Assembly: GCA_052143895.1 (NCBI GenBank)
Contig: JBKQRT010000320.1
Coordinates: 81,034 to 145,033 of the forward strand
Direction of reading: 5' to 3'
Source: Bog-756 sp052143895
Lineage (GTDB): Bacteria > Actinomycetota > Acidimicrobiia > Acidimicrobiales > RAAP-2
Length of the DNA stretch: 64,000 nucleotides
How positions within the stretch are numbered: position 1 is the first letter of the stretch; each line of letters begins with the position of its first letter. Below are positions 42,165 to 50,810 of this stretch, piece after piece. Made by a program: the position numbers and the translations under genes. The notes under the pieces were generated by a model. The model ran no database searches, was not told the origin of the DNA, and saw only the letters and a program-made list of their open reading frames with translations.

Positions 42165-42958
42165 GCCGGCTCCCGCTTCTCGGCGAAGGCGGCCGGGCCC
42201 TCGACCGCGTCCTCGCTGGAGAACACCTCCGAGGCGATGGCCGACTCGATGCGGTACGCCTCCTTCATGTCTACGGCCAGCCCGCGCAGCACCGACTCCT
42301 TGGTCTTGCACACGGCGAAGGGTCCGTTGGCGGTGATGCGGTGGGCGTAGTCGAGGGCCCGGTCCATCAGCTGCGCCGGCGGGCAGACCTCGTTCAGCAG
42401 CCCCATCTCGTACGCCCGGTTGGCGGACAGGCGGTCGGCGCACAGGAGCAGCTCCATGGCTGCCGGGTAGGGGATCTGCCGGGGGAGGCGCACAGTGGTG
42501 CCACCCCCGGCGAACAGCCCGCGTTTGGGCTCGAGGACCCCGAAGGTGGCGGTGTCCGACGCCACCCGGATGTCGCAGCCGCCGAGCATCTCCATCCCGC
42601 CGGCCACGCAGGTGCCGTTGACGGCGGCCACGATCGGCTTGTACAGCTTGACGTTGCGAAGGACTGCCTTGACCCCGTCGTCGAGCCGGTAGCCGTCGAG
42701 CTCGGTCACGCCCTCCTTCTGCATCTGGGACTGCAGCCGGGTGATCTGGGGGATGTAGGTCTTGAGGTCGGCACCGACGCAGAAGTCGGCACCGACGCCG
42801 GTGATGACGGCCACCCAGGCCTCGTCGTCGTCCCCGAACCCCTCCCACGCCGTCCGGAGCTGGGCGAAGTGCTCCATGTCCAGGGCGTTGCGCGCCTCCG
42901 GGCGGTCGATGGTGATGTGGACGACGTGGTCGTCGCCGCGCTGGTAGTGGACGGGCAT
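42149..42958 (-). CDS. enoyl-CoA hydratase/isomerase
   Basis: 269-residue crotonase of ordinary layout. VVHITIDRPEARNALDMEHF near 14-33, first oxyanion loop DFCVGADLKTYIP near 66, second AAVNGTCVAGGMEMLGGCD near 115, and EPKRGLFAGGGTTVRLPRQI near 147. The catalytic Glu positions of classical hydratases are replaced (GGTTVRL where Glu is usual), so isomerase or another crotonase activity is possible. ATG 42958 is preceded by GAGGAGC. It sits between the metal-dependent hydrolase and SDR in a minus-strand operon. Confidence 0.88.
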   Translation of the reverse strand: MPVHYQRGDDHVVHITIDRPEARNALDMEHFAQLRTAWEGFGDDDEAWVAVITGVGADFCVGADLKTYIPQITRLQSQMQKEGVTELDGYRLDDGVKAVLRNVKLYKPIVAAVNGTCVAGGMEMLGGCDIRVASDTATFGVLEPKRGLFAGGGTTVRLPRQIPYPAAMELLLCADRLSANRAYEMGLLNEVCPPAQLMDRALDYAHRITANGPFAVCKTKESVLRGLAVDMKEAYRIESAIASEVFSSEDAVEGPAAFAEKREPAWRNR

Positions 42959-42983
42959 GGCGCTCCTCGTGGGTACGGTACGG

Positions 42984-44297
42984 CTACTGGTCGGGGTCGG
43001 CCTCGCCGAGGCGGTCGAAGGCCCGGGTGACCGTGCCCAGGTCGACGATGCCGGTCCGGGCCGCCTGGCCGTCCCGCCGGTGCGAGACGAGGGAGGTGTC
43101 GACACCGATGGCTTCGGCACGGAGCGCCCCCACCGTGCACCGGTCCCGGGGCCGGGTGGCGAACGGGTCGTAGCGAAAGTGCCGCATGGCGTTCAGGTGG
43201 GTGATCTTGTCGATCTCGTCGTCGGGCACGTCGTCCAGGTACTTCATGGCCATCTCCGGCGACTGCGGCCAGGTGGAGTCGGAGTGCGGATAGTCGCACT
43301 CCCAGGTGATGTTGTCGACGTTGAGGGCGTGGCGGTTGGCGATGCCGAACGCGTCGTCGATGAAGCAGGCGATGATCCGTTCCTTGAACAGGTCGCTCGG
43401 CAGCCGGTCACCGAAGTCCTGACCGGTCCAGGCATGGTGGTGCTGGTAGACGTAGTCGATGCGCTCGAGGGCGTAGGGGATCCAGCCGATGCCACCCTCC
43501 GACAGGGCGAAGCGGAGGTTCTCGTACTTGCGGAGCACGGGCGACCAGAGCAGGTCGGCTGCCGCCTGCACCATGTTCATGGGCTGGAGGCTGATCATCA
43601 CGTCGATGGGGGCCTCGACCGAGGTCACCACCAGTTGGGACGACGACCCCAGGTGCATGCACACGATGGTGCCCTCGTCGGCACAGGCCGTCCAGAAGGG
43701 GTCCCAGTGATCGCTGTGGAGCGACGGCCAGCCCAGCTTCTCGGGGTTCTCGGAGAAGGTGACGGCGTGACACCCCAGTCCGGCCATCCGCCGCACCTCG
43801 TCGGCGGCCAGGTGCGGGTCCCAGATCGCCGGGATCGACAGCGGGATGAAGCGCCCGGGTTCGGTGCCGCACCATCCGTCCACGTGCCAGTCGTTGTAGG
43901 CCCGCACCATGGCCAGCGCCTCGTCGGCGTCGGTGGCCGCCGTCCGGGCGAAGAGCTGCCCGCAGAACTGGGGGAAGGACGGGAAGCACATCGAGCCGAG
44001 CACCCCGTTGGCGCTCATGTCCCGCACCCGCTCGTGGACGTCCCAGCAGCCCCGCCGCATCTCGTCGAGGGAGGAGGGCTCGATGCCGTACTCGTCGGGT
44101 GGTCGCCCGACGACGGCGTTGAGCCCGATGTTGGGGATCTCGCTGTCCCGGTAGCGCCAGACGTCGGTGCCGTCGTCCTTGCGCACGAGGACGGGGGCGC
44201 GGTCCTCGAACCGGGCGGGCAGGCGTCCGTCGAACATGCCGGGCGGCTCGACCACGTGGTCGTCCACGCTGACCAGCACGAGGTCCTCGGTTCTCAC
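42984..44297 (-). CDS. amidohydrolase-2 / ACMSD-like metal-dependent hydrolase (paralogue 3)
   Basis: 437-residue close paralogue of the protein at 9347, with the same motifs: VSVDDHVVEPPGMFDGRLPA at the start, CFPSFPQFCGQLFART near 98, TFSENPEKLGWPSLHSDHWD near 180, VCMHLGSSSQLVV near 218 and WECDYPHSDSTWPQSPE near 330. The unusual DxH in place of the HxH metal motif is kept in all three. The GTG start has GGAGGTGAAGG just upstream. An enoyl-CoA hydratase follows after 25 nt. Sequence gives the superfamily but not the reaction. Confidence 0.85.
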   Translation of the reverse strand: MRTEDLVLVSVDDHVVEPPGMFDGRLPARFEDRAPVLVRKDDGTDVWRYRDSEIPNIGLNAVVGRPPDEYGIEPSSLDEMRRGCWDVHERVRDMSANGVLGSMCFPSFPQFCGQLFARTAATDADEALAMVRAYNDWHVDGWCGTEPGRFIPLSIPAIWDPHLAADEVRRMAGLGCHAVTFSENPEKLGWPSLHSDHWDPFWTACADEGTIVCMHLGSSSQLVVTSVEAPIDVMISLQPMNMVQAAADLLWSPVLRKYENLRFALSEGGIGWIPYALERIDYVYQHHHAWTGQDFGDRLPSDLFKERIIACFIDDAFGIANRHALNVDNITWECDYPHSDSTWPQSPEMAMKYLDDVPDDEIDKITHLNAMRHFRYDPFATRPRDRCTVGALRAEAIGVDTSLVSHRRDGQAARTGIVDLGTVTRAFDRLGEADPDQ

Positions 44298-44427
44298 ACC
44301 TTCACCTCCGAGACACAGGACGGGGCCGACCGGGCGCGGCGGGGACCGTCGGTCCGGCCCGAGGTGATGTTAGGCGCGCCCGCGTGTCGACGCCCGGACC
44401 GCGGGCACGTCGACCGCGACCCGGGCG

Positions 44428-45846
44428 TCACCGGTGGGCGGTGATGACCCGACGCGGGCCGGCGGCCAGGGTGACGGCCTCCCCGGCCAGATCGTCGTCG
44501 TCGGGCGGGTCCTCGAGCCGCGCGTAGCAGCGCGAGCCGTCGGGCAGGTCGCAGATGAGCGCCGTCCACTCCGGCCCTTCGCGGTTGTGGACGGTGGAGA
44601 ACGTGGCGATCCGGGCAGCCCCGTCGGCCTCGTGGGCTACCGGCACGGTGGGCAGCGGTCCTGGCGGTTCTGCGGCGGTGAAGGTGCCCGGCCTCGTCGA
44701 CCAGAGCGAGGCGGCGTGGCCGGCCATGTGCATGCCGATGCCGCTCACCAGCCCCAGCGAGCCCGGGTCGCGACGGAGGACCTCGGCCATGGCCGCCAGG
44801 GCGTGGGTCGTGTAGTTGCTCCCCGGCCCGCCGTGGTAGGGCAGCCCCCCCGTGACGGTCAGGTCCCGGTCGCCGGTGATGGCGAGGGCGTCACGGGCGA
44901 AGGCGAGCGAGCTGGCGAAGCACGAGTAGAGGTCGAGATGCGTCACGTCGTCCCCGCTGACCGCGCCCAGCGCCCCGTGCATGGCCGCTCGCATCGCCGG
45001 CGACCGCCAGAGGTCCGGTCGCGACGCCATGGCCGGAGGTTCCTCGGCGGTGCCGAGGCCGCGCAGGTAGACGCGGCGCTCGGCGGGCACGCCCAGTTCG
45101 TCGGCGCGGGCGTGGGTGGCGAGGAGCACGGCCGCGGCCATGTCGACGTCCATGATGGCCGTCATGAGCTTCGTGTAGGGAGTGGCCACCATTCGGTTCG
45201 CGGGCGACGGCGTGGTGATCTCCGCGGCCGCACGGGCGACGGGGAACCAGGCGTGCTCCGGCTGCGAGGCGGCCACCTCGGTCAGGGGGGCGAGCAGCCG
45301 CCCGAGTTCGTCACGGTGCTCGACCGGGGTCCGACCCAGGTAGGCGCGCCGGGCGGTGTCGAACAGGGCGAAGGTGAGGTATGCCTGGTAGATCCCGTGA
45401 CGGGCCTCGTCGCGGTCGATCGTCAGCGGGAAGGGGCTTGGTTCCGGCGGCCGGTGGGACCACGGTGGGTCGGGGAGGTGGCGTCGGGTGGCGAGCGCCT
45501 CCCCGCCCACGACCAGCGCCAGGTCGAGCCCGCCGTCGAGCATCGCCGCCGCTGCGTCACCCACCAGGCGTAGCGGCACCGAGCCGCCGAGCCCGGAGTA
45601 GGTGCGGTGGGCCGGATCGGCGCCGAGCCGTTCGGACAGGCGACCGCACGGATCGTCGTACTCCCACGACTGGCAGTAGACGACCTGGAGGCTGCCAAGG
45701 CCGGCGAGCGCCGACGGGGAGCCGGCGTCGGCGGCGGCGGCCCGCGCCATCTCTTCCCACTGGTCGAGGGGCTCGGGCGCCGGTTCCTCCCGCCAGGTGT
45801 GCCGAGCTGCGCCGATGATGCACGGCGTCCGCGGGTCGACGGTCAC
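44428..45846 (-). CDS. thiolase-like acetyl-CoA acetyltransferase family protein without the usual nucleophilic Cys
   Basis: 472-residue thiolase-superfamily protein of the Rv0914c-like group. It has RTPCIIGAARHTWREEPAPE at the start, LDLALVVGGEALATRRHLPD near 120, DLYSCFASSLAFARDAL near 315, GGLPYHGGPGSNYTTHALAA near 345 and a C-terminal OB-like tail from about 410. Where Claisen thiolases carry CxS after the dyad, this one reads RTYSGLGGSVPLR, so no Cys nucleophile is present, and D-L-Y replaces the NEAF motif. It may act as a non-decarboxylating aldolase or binding protein. GTG 45846 is 1 nt after the ACAD stop, so the two are coupled. Confidence 0.78.
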   Translation of the reverse strand: MTVDPRTPCIIGAARHTWREEPAPEPLDQWEEMARAAAADAGSPSALAGLGSLQVVYCQSWEYDDPCGRLSERLGADPAHRTYSGLGGSVPLRLVGDAAAAMLDGGLDLALVVGGEALATRRHLPDPPWSHRPPEPSPFPLTIDRDEARHGIYQAYLTFALFDTARRAYLGRTPVEHRDELGRLLAPLTEVAASQPEHAWFPVARAAAEITTPSPANRMVATPYTKLMTAIMDVDMAAAVLLATHARADELGVPAERRVYLRGLGTAEEPPAMASRPDLWRSPAMRAAMHGALGAVSGDDVTHLDLYSCFASSLAFARDALAITGDRDLTVTGGLPYHGGPGSNYTTHALAAMAEVLRRDPGSLGLVSGIGMHMAGHAASLWSTRPGTFTAAEPPGPLPTVPVAHEADGAARIATFSTVHNREGPEWTALICDLPDGSRCYARLEDPPDDDDLAGEAVTLAAGPRRVITAHR

Positions 45847-45847
45847 C

Positions 45848-47059
45848 TCAGGAGAGGCGCGCCTGGCCGGGGAGCTTGATGGCCCGGTCGGCGATGATGT
45901 TCTTCTGCACCTCGGTGGAGCCCCCACCGATGGTGCTGTAGCGCTGGAAGGAGTAGAGGCGGGTCCACTTCCCGCGGTCGACGGCGTCGGGGCCGCCGCG
46001 GGCGAGCACCCCGACCGGGCCGAGGAGGTCGACGGACAGGGCGGCCAGGGTCTGGGCGAGCGAGGACCACGCCAGCTTGGCGAACGGCACCTCGGGCCAG
46101 TTCTTCTCGCCCTTGATGATCTTGCTCAAGGCCCGCAGCGACAGGAGCCGGGCCAGCTCGATGTCGGTCCAGGCCCGGGCCAGCCGCTCGCGGAGGGCCG
46201 GGTCGTCGAGTGCGGCCGGGTTGACCGACCGGGCTGCGGTCACCATGGCGTGGAGGTCGGCGCCCAGGAGGGAGATCTGCCCGGCGATGCCCACCCGCTC
46301 GTGCCCGAGCGTTCCCATGGCCACCATCCACCCCTCGCCCTCGCCCCCCAGGCGACTGTCCACCGGGATGCGGGCGTCGGTGAAGAACACCTCGTTGAAC
46401 ATCTCCTCGCCGGCCATGTCGCGGATGGGTCGGGCCTCGATGCCCGGCGTGTGCATGTCGATGATGAAGGCGGTGATCCCCTCGTGCTTCGCACCGCGCT
46501 CGATGGCGGTGGGGTCGGTGCGCAGCAGGAACAGGCCCCACCGGGCGAGGTGGGCCGTGGAGATCCAGATCTTCTGGCCGTTCACCACGTACTCGTCGCC
46601 GTCACGGATGGCGGTGGTGCGCAGGTTGGCGAGGTCGTTGCCGGCATCGGGTTCGGAAAAGCCCTGGCACCAGTGGTCGGTGGCGTCGAGGATGGAGGGC
46701 AGCCAGCGGGCCTTCTGCTCCTCGGTGCCCCAGGCGATGATCATGGGCCCGATCTGCCAGAGCCCGTTGGGGTTGAACAGCCCCGGGGTCCGGTACTCGG
46801 CGTTGACCTCCGAGTAGATGATGCGCTGCATGGCCGTGGCGTTGCGGCCCCCGTACTCCTCGGGCCAGTGCACGGCCGCCCACCGCCCCTCGTTGAGCAC
46901 GCGCTGCCAGGCCGCCCGTCGTTGCTGGGACTTCTCTCCCGACAGGGAGGAGTCGTCGGCCAGTTCCTCGCTCGCCAGAAACGGGGGCAGGTGCTCGTCG
47001 AGCCACGCCCGCAACTCGTCCCGGAATGCCTCGTCCTCGGGCGCAAGTGCGAAGTCCAC
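45848..47059 (-). CDS. acyl-CoA dehydrogenase, FAD-binding-type subunit
   Basis: 403-residue ACAD with the flavin loops intact: QGFSEPDAGNDLANLRTTAI near 142, VNGQKIWISTAHLARWG near 168, FNEVFFTDARIPVD near 220 and the end STIGGGSTEVQKNIIADRAI. It is the counterpart of the gene at 1-898, and its presumed partner is the divergent ACAD at 47131. It starts at GTG 47059, 8 nt after TATCCT, with no ribosome site, so it may be leaderless. A Cys-less thiolase follows 1 nt after its stop. Confidence 0.9.
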   Translation of the reverse strand: MDFALAPEDEAFRDELRAWLDEHLPPFLASEELADDSSLSGEKSQQRRAAWQRVLNEGRWAAVHWPEEYGGRNATAMQRIIYSEVNAEYRTPGLFNPNGLWQIGPMIIAWGTEEQKARWLPSILDATDHWCQGFSEPDAGNDLANLRTTAIRDGDEYVVNGQKIWISTAHLARWGLFLLRTDPTAIERGAKHEGITAFIIDMHTPGIEARPIRDMAGEEMFNEVFFTDARIPVDSRLGGEGEGWMVAMGTLGHERVGIAGQISLLGADLHAMVTAARSVNPAALDDPALRERLARAWTDIELARLLSLRALSKIIKGEKNWPEVPFAKLAWSSLAQTLAALSVDLLGPVGVLARGGPDAVDRGKWTRLYSFQRYSTIGGGSTEVQKNIIADRAIKLPGQARLS

Positions 47060-47067
47060 GGACCAGG

Positions 47068-47093
47068 AGGATAGCCGCGGGCCCGTCTACACT
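47068..47093. promoter_or_regulatory. divergent -10 boxes between the second ACAD pair
   Basis: Minus-strand TATCCT (47073-47068) lies 8 nt before GTG 47059. Plus-strand TACACT (47088-47093) would start transcription near 47100, about 30 nt before GTG 47131. Unlike the first pair, the two boxes are separate. Confidence 0.4.
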
Positions 47094-47130
47094 GTCGCCA
47101 ACATCAGCGAGGCCACTCCGGGGGTGGACG

Positions 47131-48219
47131 GTGGATTTCACTTTCGATGCGGAGCAGCTGGCGCTGCAGGACGTGGCCCGACGGGCCATGGCCGAGGTGG
47201 GTGGCGACACCCTGCGGCGGCTGGCCGACGACCCGGTCGGTGTGGGCCCGGAGGTCTGGGACCGGCTGCTCCCGCTGGGTTGGCACGGGATGCTGGCCCC
47301 CGAGGGAGGGGCCGGACTGATCGAGATGTGCATCGTCCTCGAACAGATGGGGAGGGTGCCGCTGCCCGGTCCGTTCTTCTCGTCGGCGGTCGCCGCCACG
47401 CTGGCGGCCCGCGCCCTCGGGGCCGACGAGCTGCTGGCCGAGCTCGCCGAGGGCGACGCACGGGGCACGGTGGCCCTCCACGAGCAGGGGCATGGACATC
47501 CGTTGGGTACCGTCCGCGCCCGGGCGCGCCGGAAGGGCGCCGGGTGGGTGGTGTCCGGCACCAAGCCGGTCGTCGTCGACGGCCACACCGCCGACTGGGT
47601 CATCGTGGTCGCCCTGGTCGAGGACGGTGTGCGGTCGTTCCTGCTCCGGTCGCCGAAGGCCGAGCCCGTCCCCGCTCTCGATCCGACCCGTAAGCTGGCG
47701 CGGCTGGTGCTCGAGGAGGAGCTGGTCGAGCCGCTCGGACTGACCGGGGACCAGACGTCGCAGTGGCGCACCGTGCTCGACGACGTGTCGGTGGGCCTCG
47801 CCGCCGAACTGGTGGGCGTGGCCGACCGGGCCCTCGAGGAGGCGGTCGAGTACGCCAAGGTCCGAGTGGTGTTCGACCGACCCATCGCCTCGTTCCAGTC
47901 GGTCAAGCACCGGATCGTCGACATGTACCACTCGCTGGAGATGGCGCGCGCCGGCGTGCACTTCGCCGCCTGGGCGGCCGACACCGACTCGCCGGAGCGC
48001 ACCCGGGCGGCCGCCATGGCCGCGGCCTACGCGGCCGAGGCGGCGGTGCGGGTGACCGGCGACGACATCCAGATCCACGGGGGCGTTGGGTTCACCTGGG
48101 CCAACGACGCCCACTTCCTGTTCAAGCGGGCCAAGCAGAACGAGGTGCTGATGGGCGGCAGCGGCCACCAATGGCGGCGGGTGGCCGACCAGCTGGTCGG
48201 AGTGGCCGCCAACCGGTGA
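47131..48219 (+). CDS. acyl-CoA dehydrogenase, partner subunit
   Basis: 362-residue ACAD of the type lacking SEPGAGSD loops, like the gene at 942. It has YAKVRVVFDRPIASFQSVKH near 250 and GGVGFTWANDAHFLFKRAKQ near 318, in which the Trp-Glu-His-Asp of the homologues at 942 and 20039 is replaced by Trp-Ala-Asn-Asp. Partner is the divergent ACAD at 45848. An alternative GTG at 47124 is out of frame. A convergent TetR gene follows after 22 nt. Confidence 0.88.
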   Translation: MDFTFDAEQLALQDVARRAMAEVGGDTLRRLADDPVGVGPEVWDRLLPLGWHGMLAPEGGAGLIEMCIVLEQMGRVPLPGPFFSSAVAATLAARALGADELLAELAEGDARGTVALHEQGHGHPLGTVRARARRKGAGWVVSGTKPVVVDGHTADWVIVVALVEDGVRSFLLRSPKAEPVPALDPTRKLARLVLEEELVEPLGLTGDQTSQWRTVLDDVSVGLAAELVGVADRALEEAVEYAKVRVVFDRPIASFQSVKHRIVDMYHSLEMARAGVHFAAWAADTDSPERTRAAAMAAAYAAEAAVRVTGDDIQIHGGVGFTWANDAHFLFKRAKQNEVLMGGSGHQWRRVADQLVGVAANR

Positions 48220-48241
48220 CGTCCGTGCCGTCCGGCGGCAC

Positions 48242-48859
48242 TCAGCCGGGGACCGGCGAACCGAGGAGGGCGGCCACCTCGGCGGCCCGGGCCCGGAACG
48301 TGGCGGCCGGATCGCCGTCGAGCACCCCGGCCAGGTGCTCGATGAACAGGCCAACGAGCAGGCTGCGCAGCAACCGGGCCATGGTCGCCCGGTCGTCGGG
48401 AGCGCAGAGGGGCGGCTGCTGCTCGCCGAGCCAGTGCTCGAGCGACGCCTGGGTGGCGGCGAACAGCTCGCTCCCGACCGCGTAGGCGGTGTCGTCCCCG
48501 CGCATGACCTCGCCCAGCATGAGACGTACGAAGTCCTCGACCTCCAGCATCGACTGGAGGATCTCCCCCAGGAGGTCGGCCAGCCCGGCGCCGGCCTCGC
48601 TCGAGAGCGAGGGGAGGGAGGCGGCCACCGGATTATCGACGAACCCGCGCTCCTCGAGCACGGCCACCAGCAGATCGCGCTTGGACGGGAAGTAGTGGTA
48701 GAGCGACGCCACGTTGAGCCCGGCGGCGGTGGCCAGGTTGCGCATGCTGGTGCCGTCGACCCCCTGCTGGGCCATCAGCGAGAGCGCCGTGGTGATGATG
48801 TGCTGGCGTTGCGCCGACCCGTCGGGCCGGGGGGCGGGCTCCTGTCCGGATGGCGGCAC
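48242..48859 (-). CDS. TetR family transcriptional regulator
   Basis: 205-residue repressor-type regulator. The N-terminal helix-turn-helix is clear: IITTALSLMAQQGVDGTSMR, NLATAAGLNVASLYHYFPSK (recognition helix) and RDLLVAVLEERG. The remaining C-terminal ligand-binding helices are not conserved. It is divergent from a P450 gene with 123 nt between starts, so it probably controls the P450/GMC operon and itself. GTG 48859 is chosen as the only usable start before the HTH and lacks a strong ribosome site. Confidence 0.88.
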   Translation of the reverse strand: MPPSGQEPAPRPDGSAQRQHIITTALSLMAQQGVDGTSMRNLATAAGLNVASLYHYFPSKRDLLVAVLEERGFVDNPVAASLPSLSSEAGAGLADLLGEILQSMLEVEDFVRLMLGEVMRGDDTAYAVGSELFAATQASLEHWLGEQQPPLCAPDDRATMARLLRSLLVGLFIEHLAGVLDGDPAATFRARAAEVAALLGSPVPG

Positions 48860-48920
48860 GGCTCCATTGTGGACCCTCCGGGCCCGCGGCCGGGTCACCG
48901 CGGAGCGGGATGGTTCCGAA

Positions 48921-48937
48921 CGAACGTTTGATATAGG
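48921..48937. promoter_or_regulatory. candidate TetR operator and -10 box before the P450 gene
   Basis: The divergent spacer holds CGAACGTTTG, with the AACGTT palindrome at its core (48923-48928), next to TATAGG (48932-48937), which can serve as a -10. A repressor bound here would block that promoter. The palindrome is short and the assignment speculative. Confidence 0.3.
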
Positions 48938-48982
48938 GTGATGGCCAGCGGGTGCCCGGTCCGGAACGTGGGGGAGATGCCG

Positions 48983-50233
48983 ATGCAGACTCGGAGCGCG
49001 GAGGACGAAGCACCGGCCCACCCGCGCTTCGATCCGTTCGAACTGCAGGACACCGTGTCCGGCAACATCCGCGACCCATATCCGAGGATGGCCGAGCTCC
49101 GCCGCCAGAGCCCGGTCCACGTGGGACCGGTCGACCTCGGCGACGGCGCCGAGGAGTCCGACCCGAGCCGTCCCCAGCCGGTGACGGTGTTCGGCTTCGA
49201 CGAGGCCGTGCAGGTCCTCCGCGACAACGAGACGTTCTCCTCGTCCGTGTACGACGGGATCATGGGGATGGTCCTCGGCCGGTCCATCCTCCAGATGGAC
49301 GAGCCCGAGCACCGGCTCCACCGGGCGCTGGTCTCGCCCACGTTCCGCTCGAAGGTGCTCGAGCGGTGGGAGGGGGACCTCGTCCAGCAGGTGGTCAACG
49401 AGCTCATCGACGAGTTCGCCGGTCTCGGCACCGCCGACCTTGTCCAGGAGGTCACGTTCAACTTCCCCGTCCAGGTCATCGCCCACATCCTCGGGCTGCC
49501 GCGGTCGGACTTCCCGGTGTTCCAGCGGTGGGCCATCGAGATCACCAGCGTGGCGTCGAACTGGGACCGCGGCACGGCCGCCTCGGTCGCCCTGCGCGAC
49601 TACTTCGCCGACGTGCTGGCCGAGCGCAAACGCCGCCCGGCCGACGACCTGATCAGCGATCTCCTTGTCGCCGAGGTCGACGGCCGGAGGCTGGACGACG
49701 AGGAGATCTACTCGTTCCTGCGGCTCCTGCTGCCCGCCGGGGTCGAGACGACCTATCGGGCCTCGGGCAACCTGCTCTACGGACTGCTCACCCATCCGGA
49801 CCAGCTGCGCGCCGTCATGGACGACCGATCGCTGGTGCCGGTGGCCTTCGAGGAGTCGATCCGCTGGGAGCCGCCGGTGACGGTCATCCTCCGGCGCGCC
49901 GTGCGCGACACCGAGGTGGGAGGGGTGCCCGTCGAGGCAGGGGCGGACGTCGGACTGCTCCTCGGGTCGGCCAACCGGGACGAGCGCAAGTACGAGCATC
50001 CCGATCGCTTCGACATCTTCCGGGCCTCCCGGCAGAGCGTCGGGTTCGGCTTCGGCGTCCACGTCTGCCTCGGCATGCACCTGGCCCGGATGGAGGCCAG
50101 GGTGGCCATCAATACGCTGTTCGACCGCCTCCCCGACCTGCAGCTCGCGCCCGCACCCGGCCAGGATCTCCACATCAAGGGGATGGCCTTCCGGTCGCCG
50201 ATCGCCCTGCCGGTCGCCTTCACCCCCTGCTGA
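48983..50233 (+). CDS. cytochrome P450
   Basis: Soluble class I P450 of 416 residues from ATG 48983. I-helix motif PAGVETTYRA has the Glu-Thr pair, EESIRWEPP gives ExxR, and the haem loop FGFGVHVCLG has ligand C362. The frame is open to GTG 48938, but GGGGGAG ends 6 nt before ATG 48983 and a -10-like TATAGG at 48932-48937 would start transcription after 48938, so the later start is preferred. It is followed by a GMC dehydrogenase pair, suggesting hydroxylation and then oxidation of the alcohol. Probably under control of the divergent TetR. Confidence 0.9.
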   Translation: MQTRSAEDEAPAHPRFDPFELQDTVSGNIRDPYPRMAELRRQSPVHVGPVDLGDGAEESDPSRPQPVTVFGFDEAVQVLRDNETFSSSVYDGIMGMVLGRSILQMDEPEHRLHRALVSPTFRSKVLERWEGDLVQQVVNELIDEFAGLGTADLVQEVTFNFPVQVIAHILGLPRSDFPVFQRWAIEITSVASNWDRGTAASVALRDYFADVLAERKRRPADDLISDLLVAEVDGRRLDDEEIYSFLRLLLPAGVETTYRASGNLLYGLLTHPDQLRAVMDDRSLVPVAFEESIRWEPPVTVILRRAVRDTEVGGVPVEAGADVGLLLGSANRDERKYEHPDRFDIFRASRQSVGFGFGVHVCLGMHLARMEARVAINTLFDRLPDLQLAPAPGQDLHIKGMAFRSPIALPVAFTPC

Positions 50234-50246
50234 GGGCGGCGACCCG

Positions 50247-50810
50247 TTGCCCGTATGGCTGACCGATGACGAATGGCGCACGCTGTCGGCGGCGTGCGAC
50301 CGGATGATCCCGCCGTCTGTCGCCGGGCCCTCCGCCTCGGCTGCCGGTGTCCCCGACTACATCGACGGGCTGCTCGGTGCCTTCGAGTTCGACCCCCCGC
50401 GTATCTGGGCCGGGGGACCGACGTCGGGGCGGACGGGGGGCGACGCCGCCTTCGCCCGGTTCCACCGATTGTCGGCGCTCGACGAGCTGGCCTGGCGCAT
50501 GCGCGTCGAGGGGTCGCGCGGCCTGCCCGAACGCGAGTTCAACGGGCCGGTGGCCGGCCTGCAGGAGCGCTACCGCTCGGGGCTCGCCGCCCTGGGCACC
50601 GACTTCGAGCGGCTCGAACCCGCCGAACAGGACTCCCGCCTCCGGTCGGACCCCGACTTCGCAACGCTGCTCTTCCACCACGTCTGCGAGGGCATGTACG
50701 GCGCGCCCGAGTACGGGGGCAACCGCGACGGTGTCGCGTGGCAGGCCATCGGGTTCGCCGGTGACGTCCAGCCCCGCGGGTGGACCGACGACGAGGTCAC
50801 CAACCCGTGA
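50247..50810 (+). CDS. gluconate 2-dehydrogenase subunit 3 family protein
   Basis: 187-residue small subunit of GMC-type membrane dehydrogenases. Characteristic are the start LTDDEWRTLSAACDRMIPPS and the C-terminal LFHHVCEGMYGAPEYGGNRD, GVAWQAIGFAGDVQPRGWTD. In gluconate 2-dehydrogenases this subunit carries the Tat signal and exports the flavoprotein, but no signal peptide is seen here, so the complex may stay in the cytoplasm. The start is a TTG (50247), since no ATG or GTG is available before the conserved residues. The stop overlaps the GMC gene start as GTGA. Confidence 0.87.
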   Translation: MPVWLTDDEWRTLSAACDRMIPPSVAGPSASAAGVPDYIDGLLGAFEFDPPRIWAGGPTSGRTGGDAAFARFHRLSALDELAWRMRVEGSRGLPEREFNGPVAGLQERYRSGLAALGTDFERLEPAEQDSRLRSDPDFATLLFHHVCEGMYGAPEYGGNRDGVAWQAIGFAGDVQPRGWTDDEVTNP

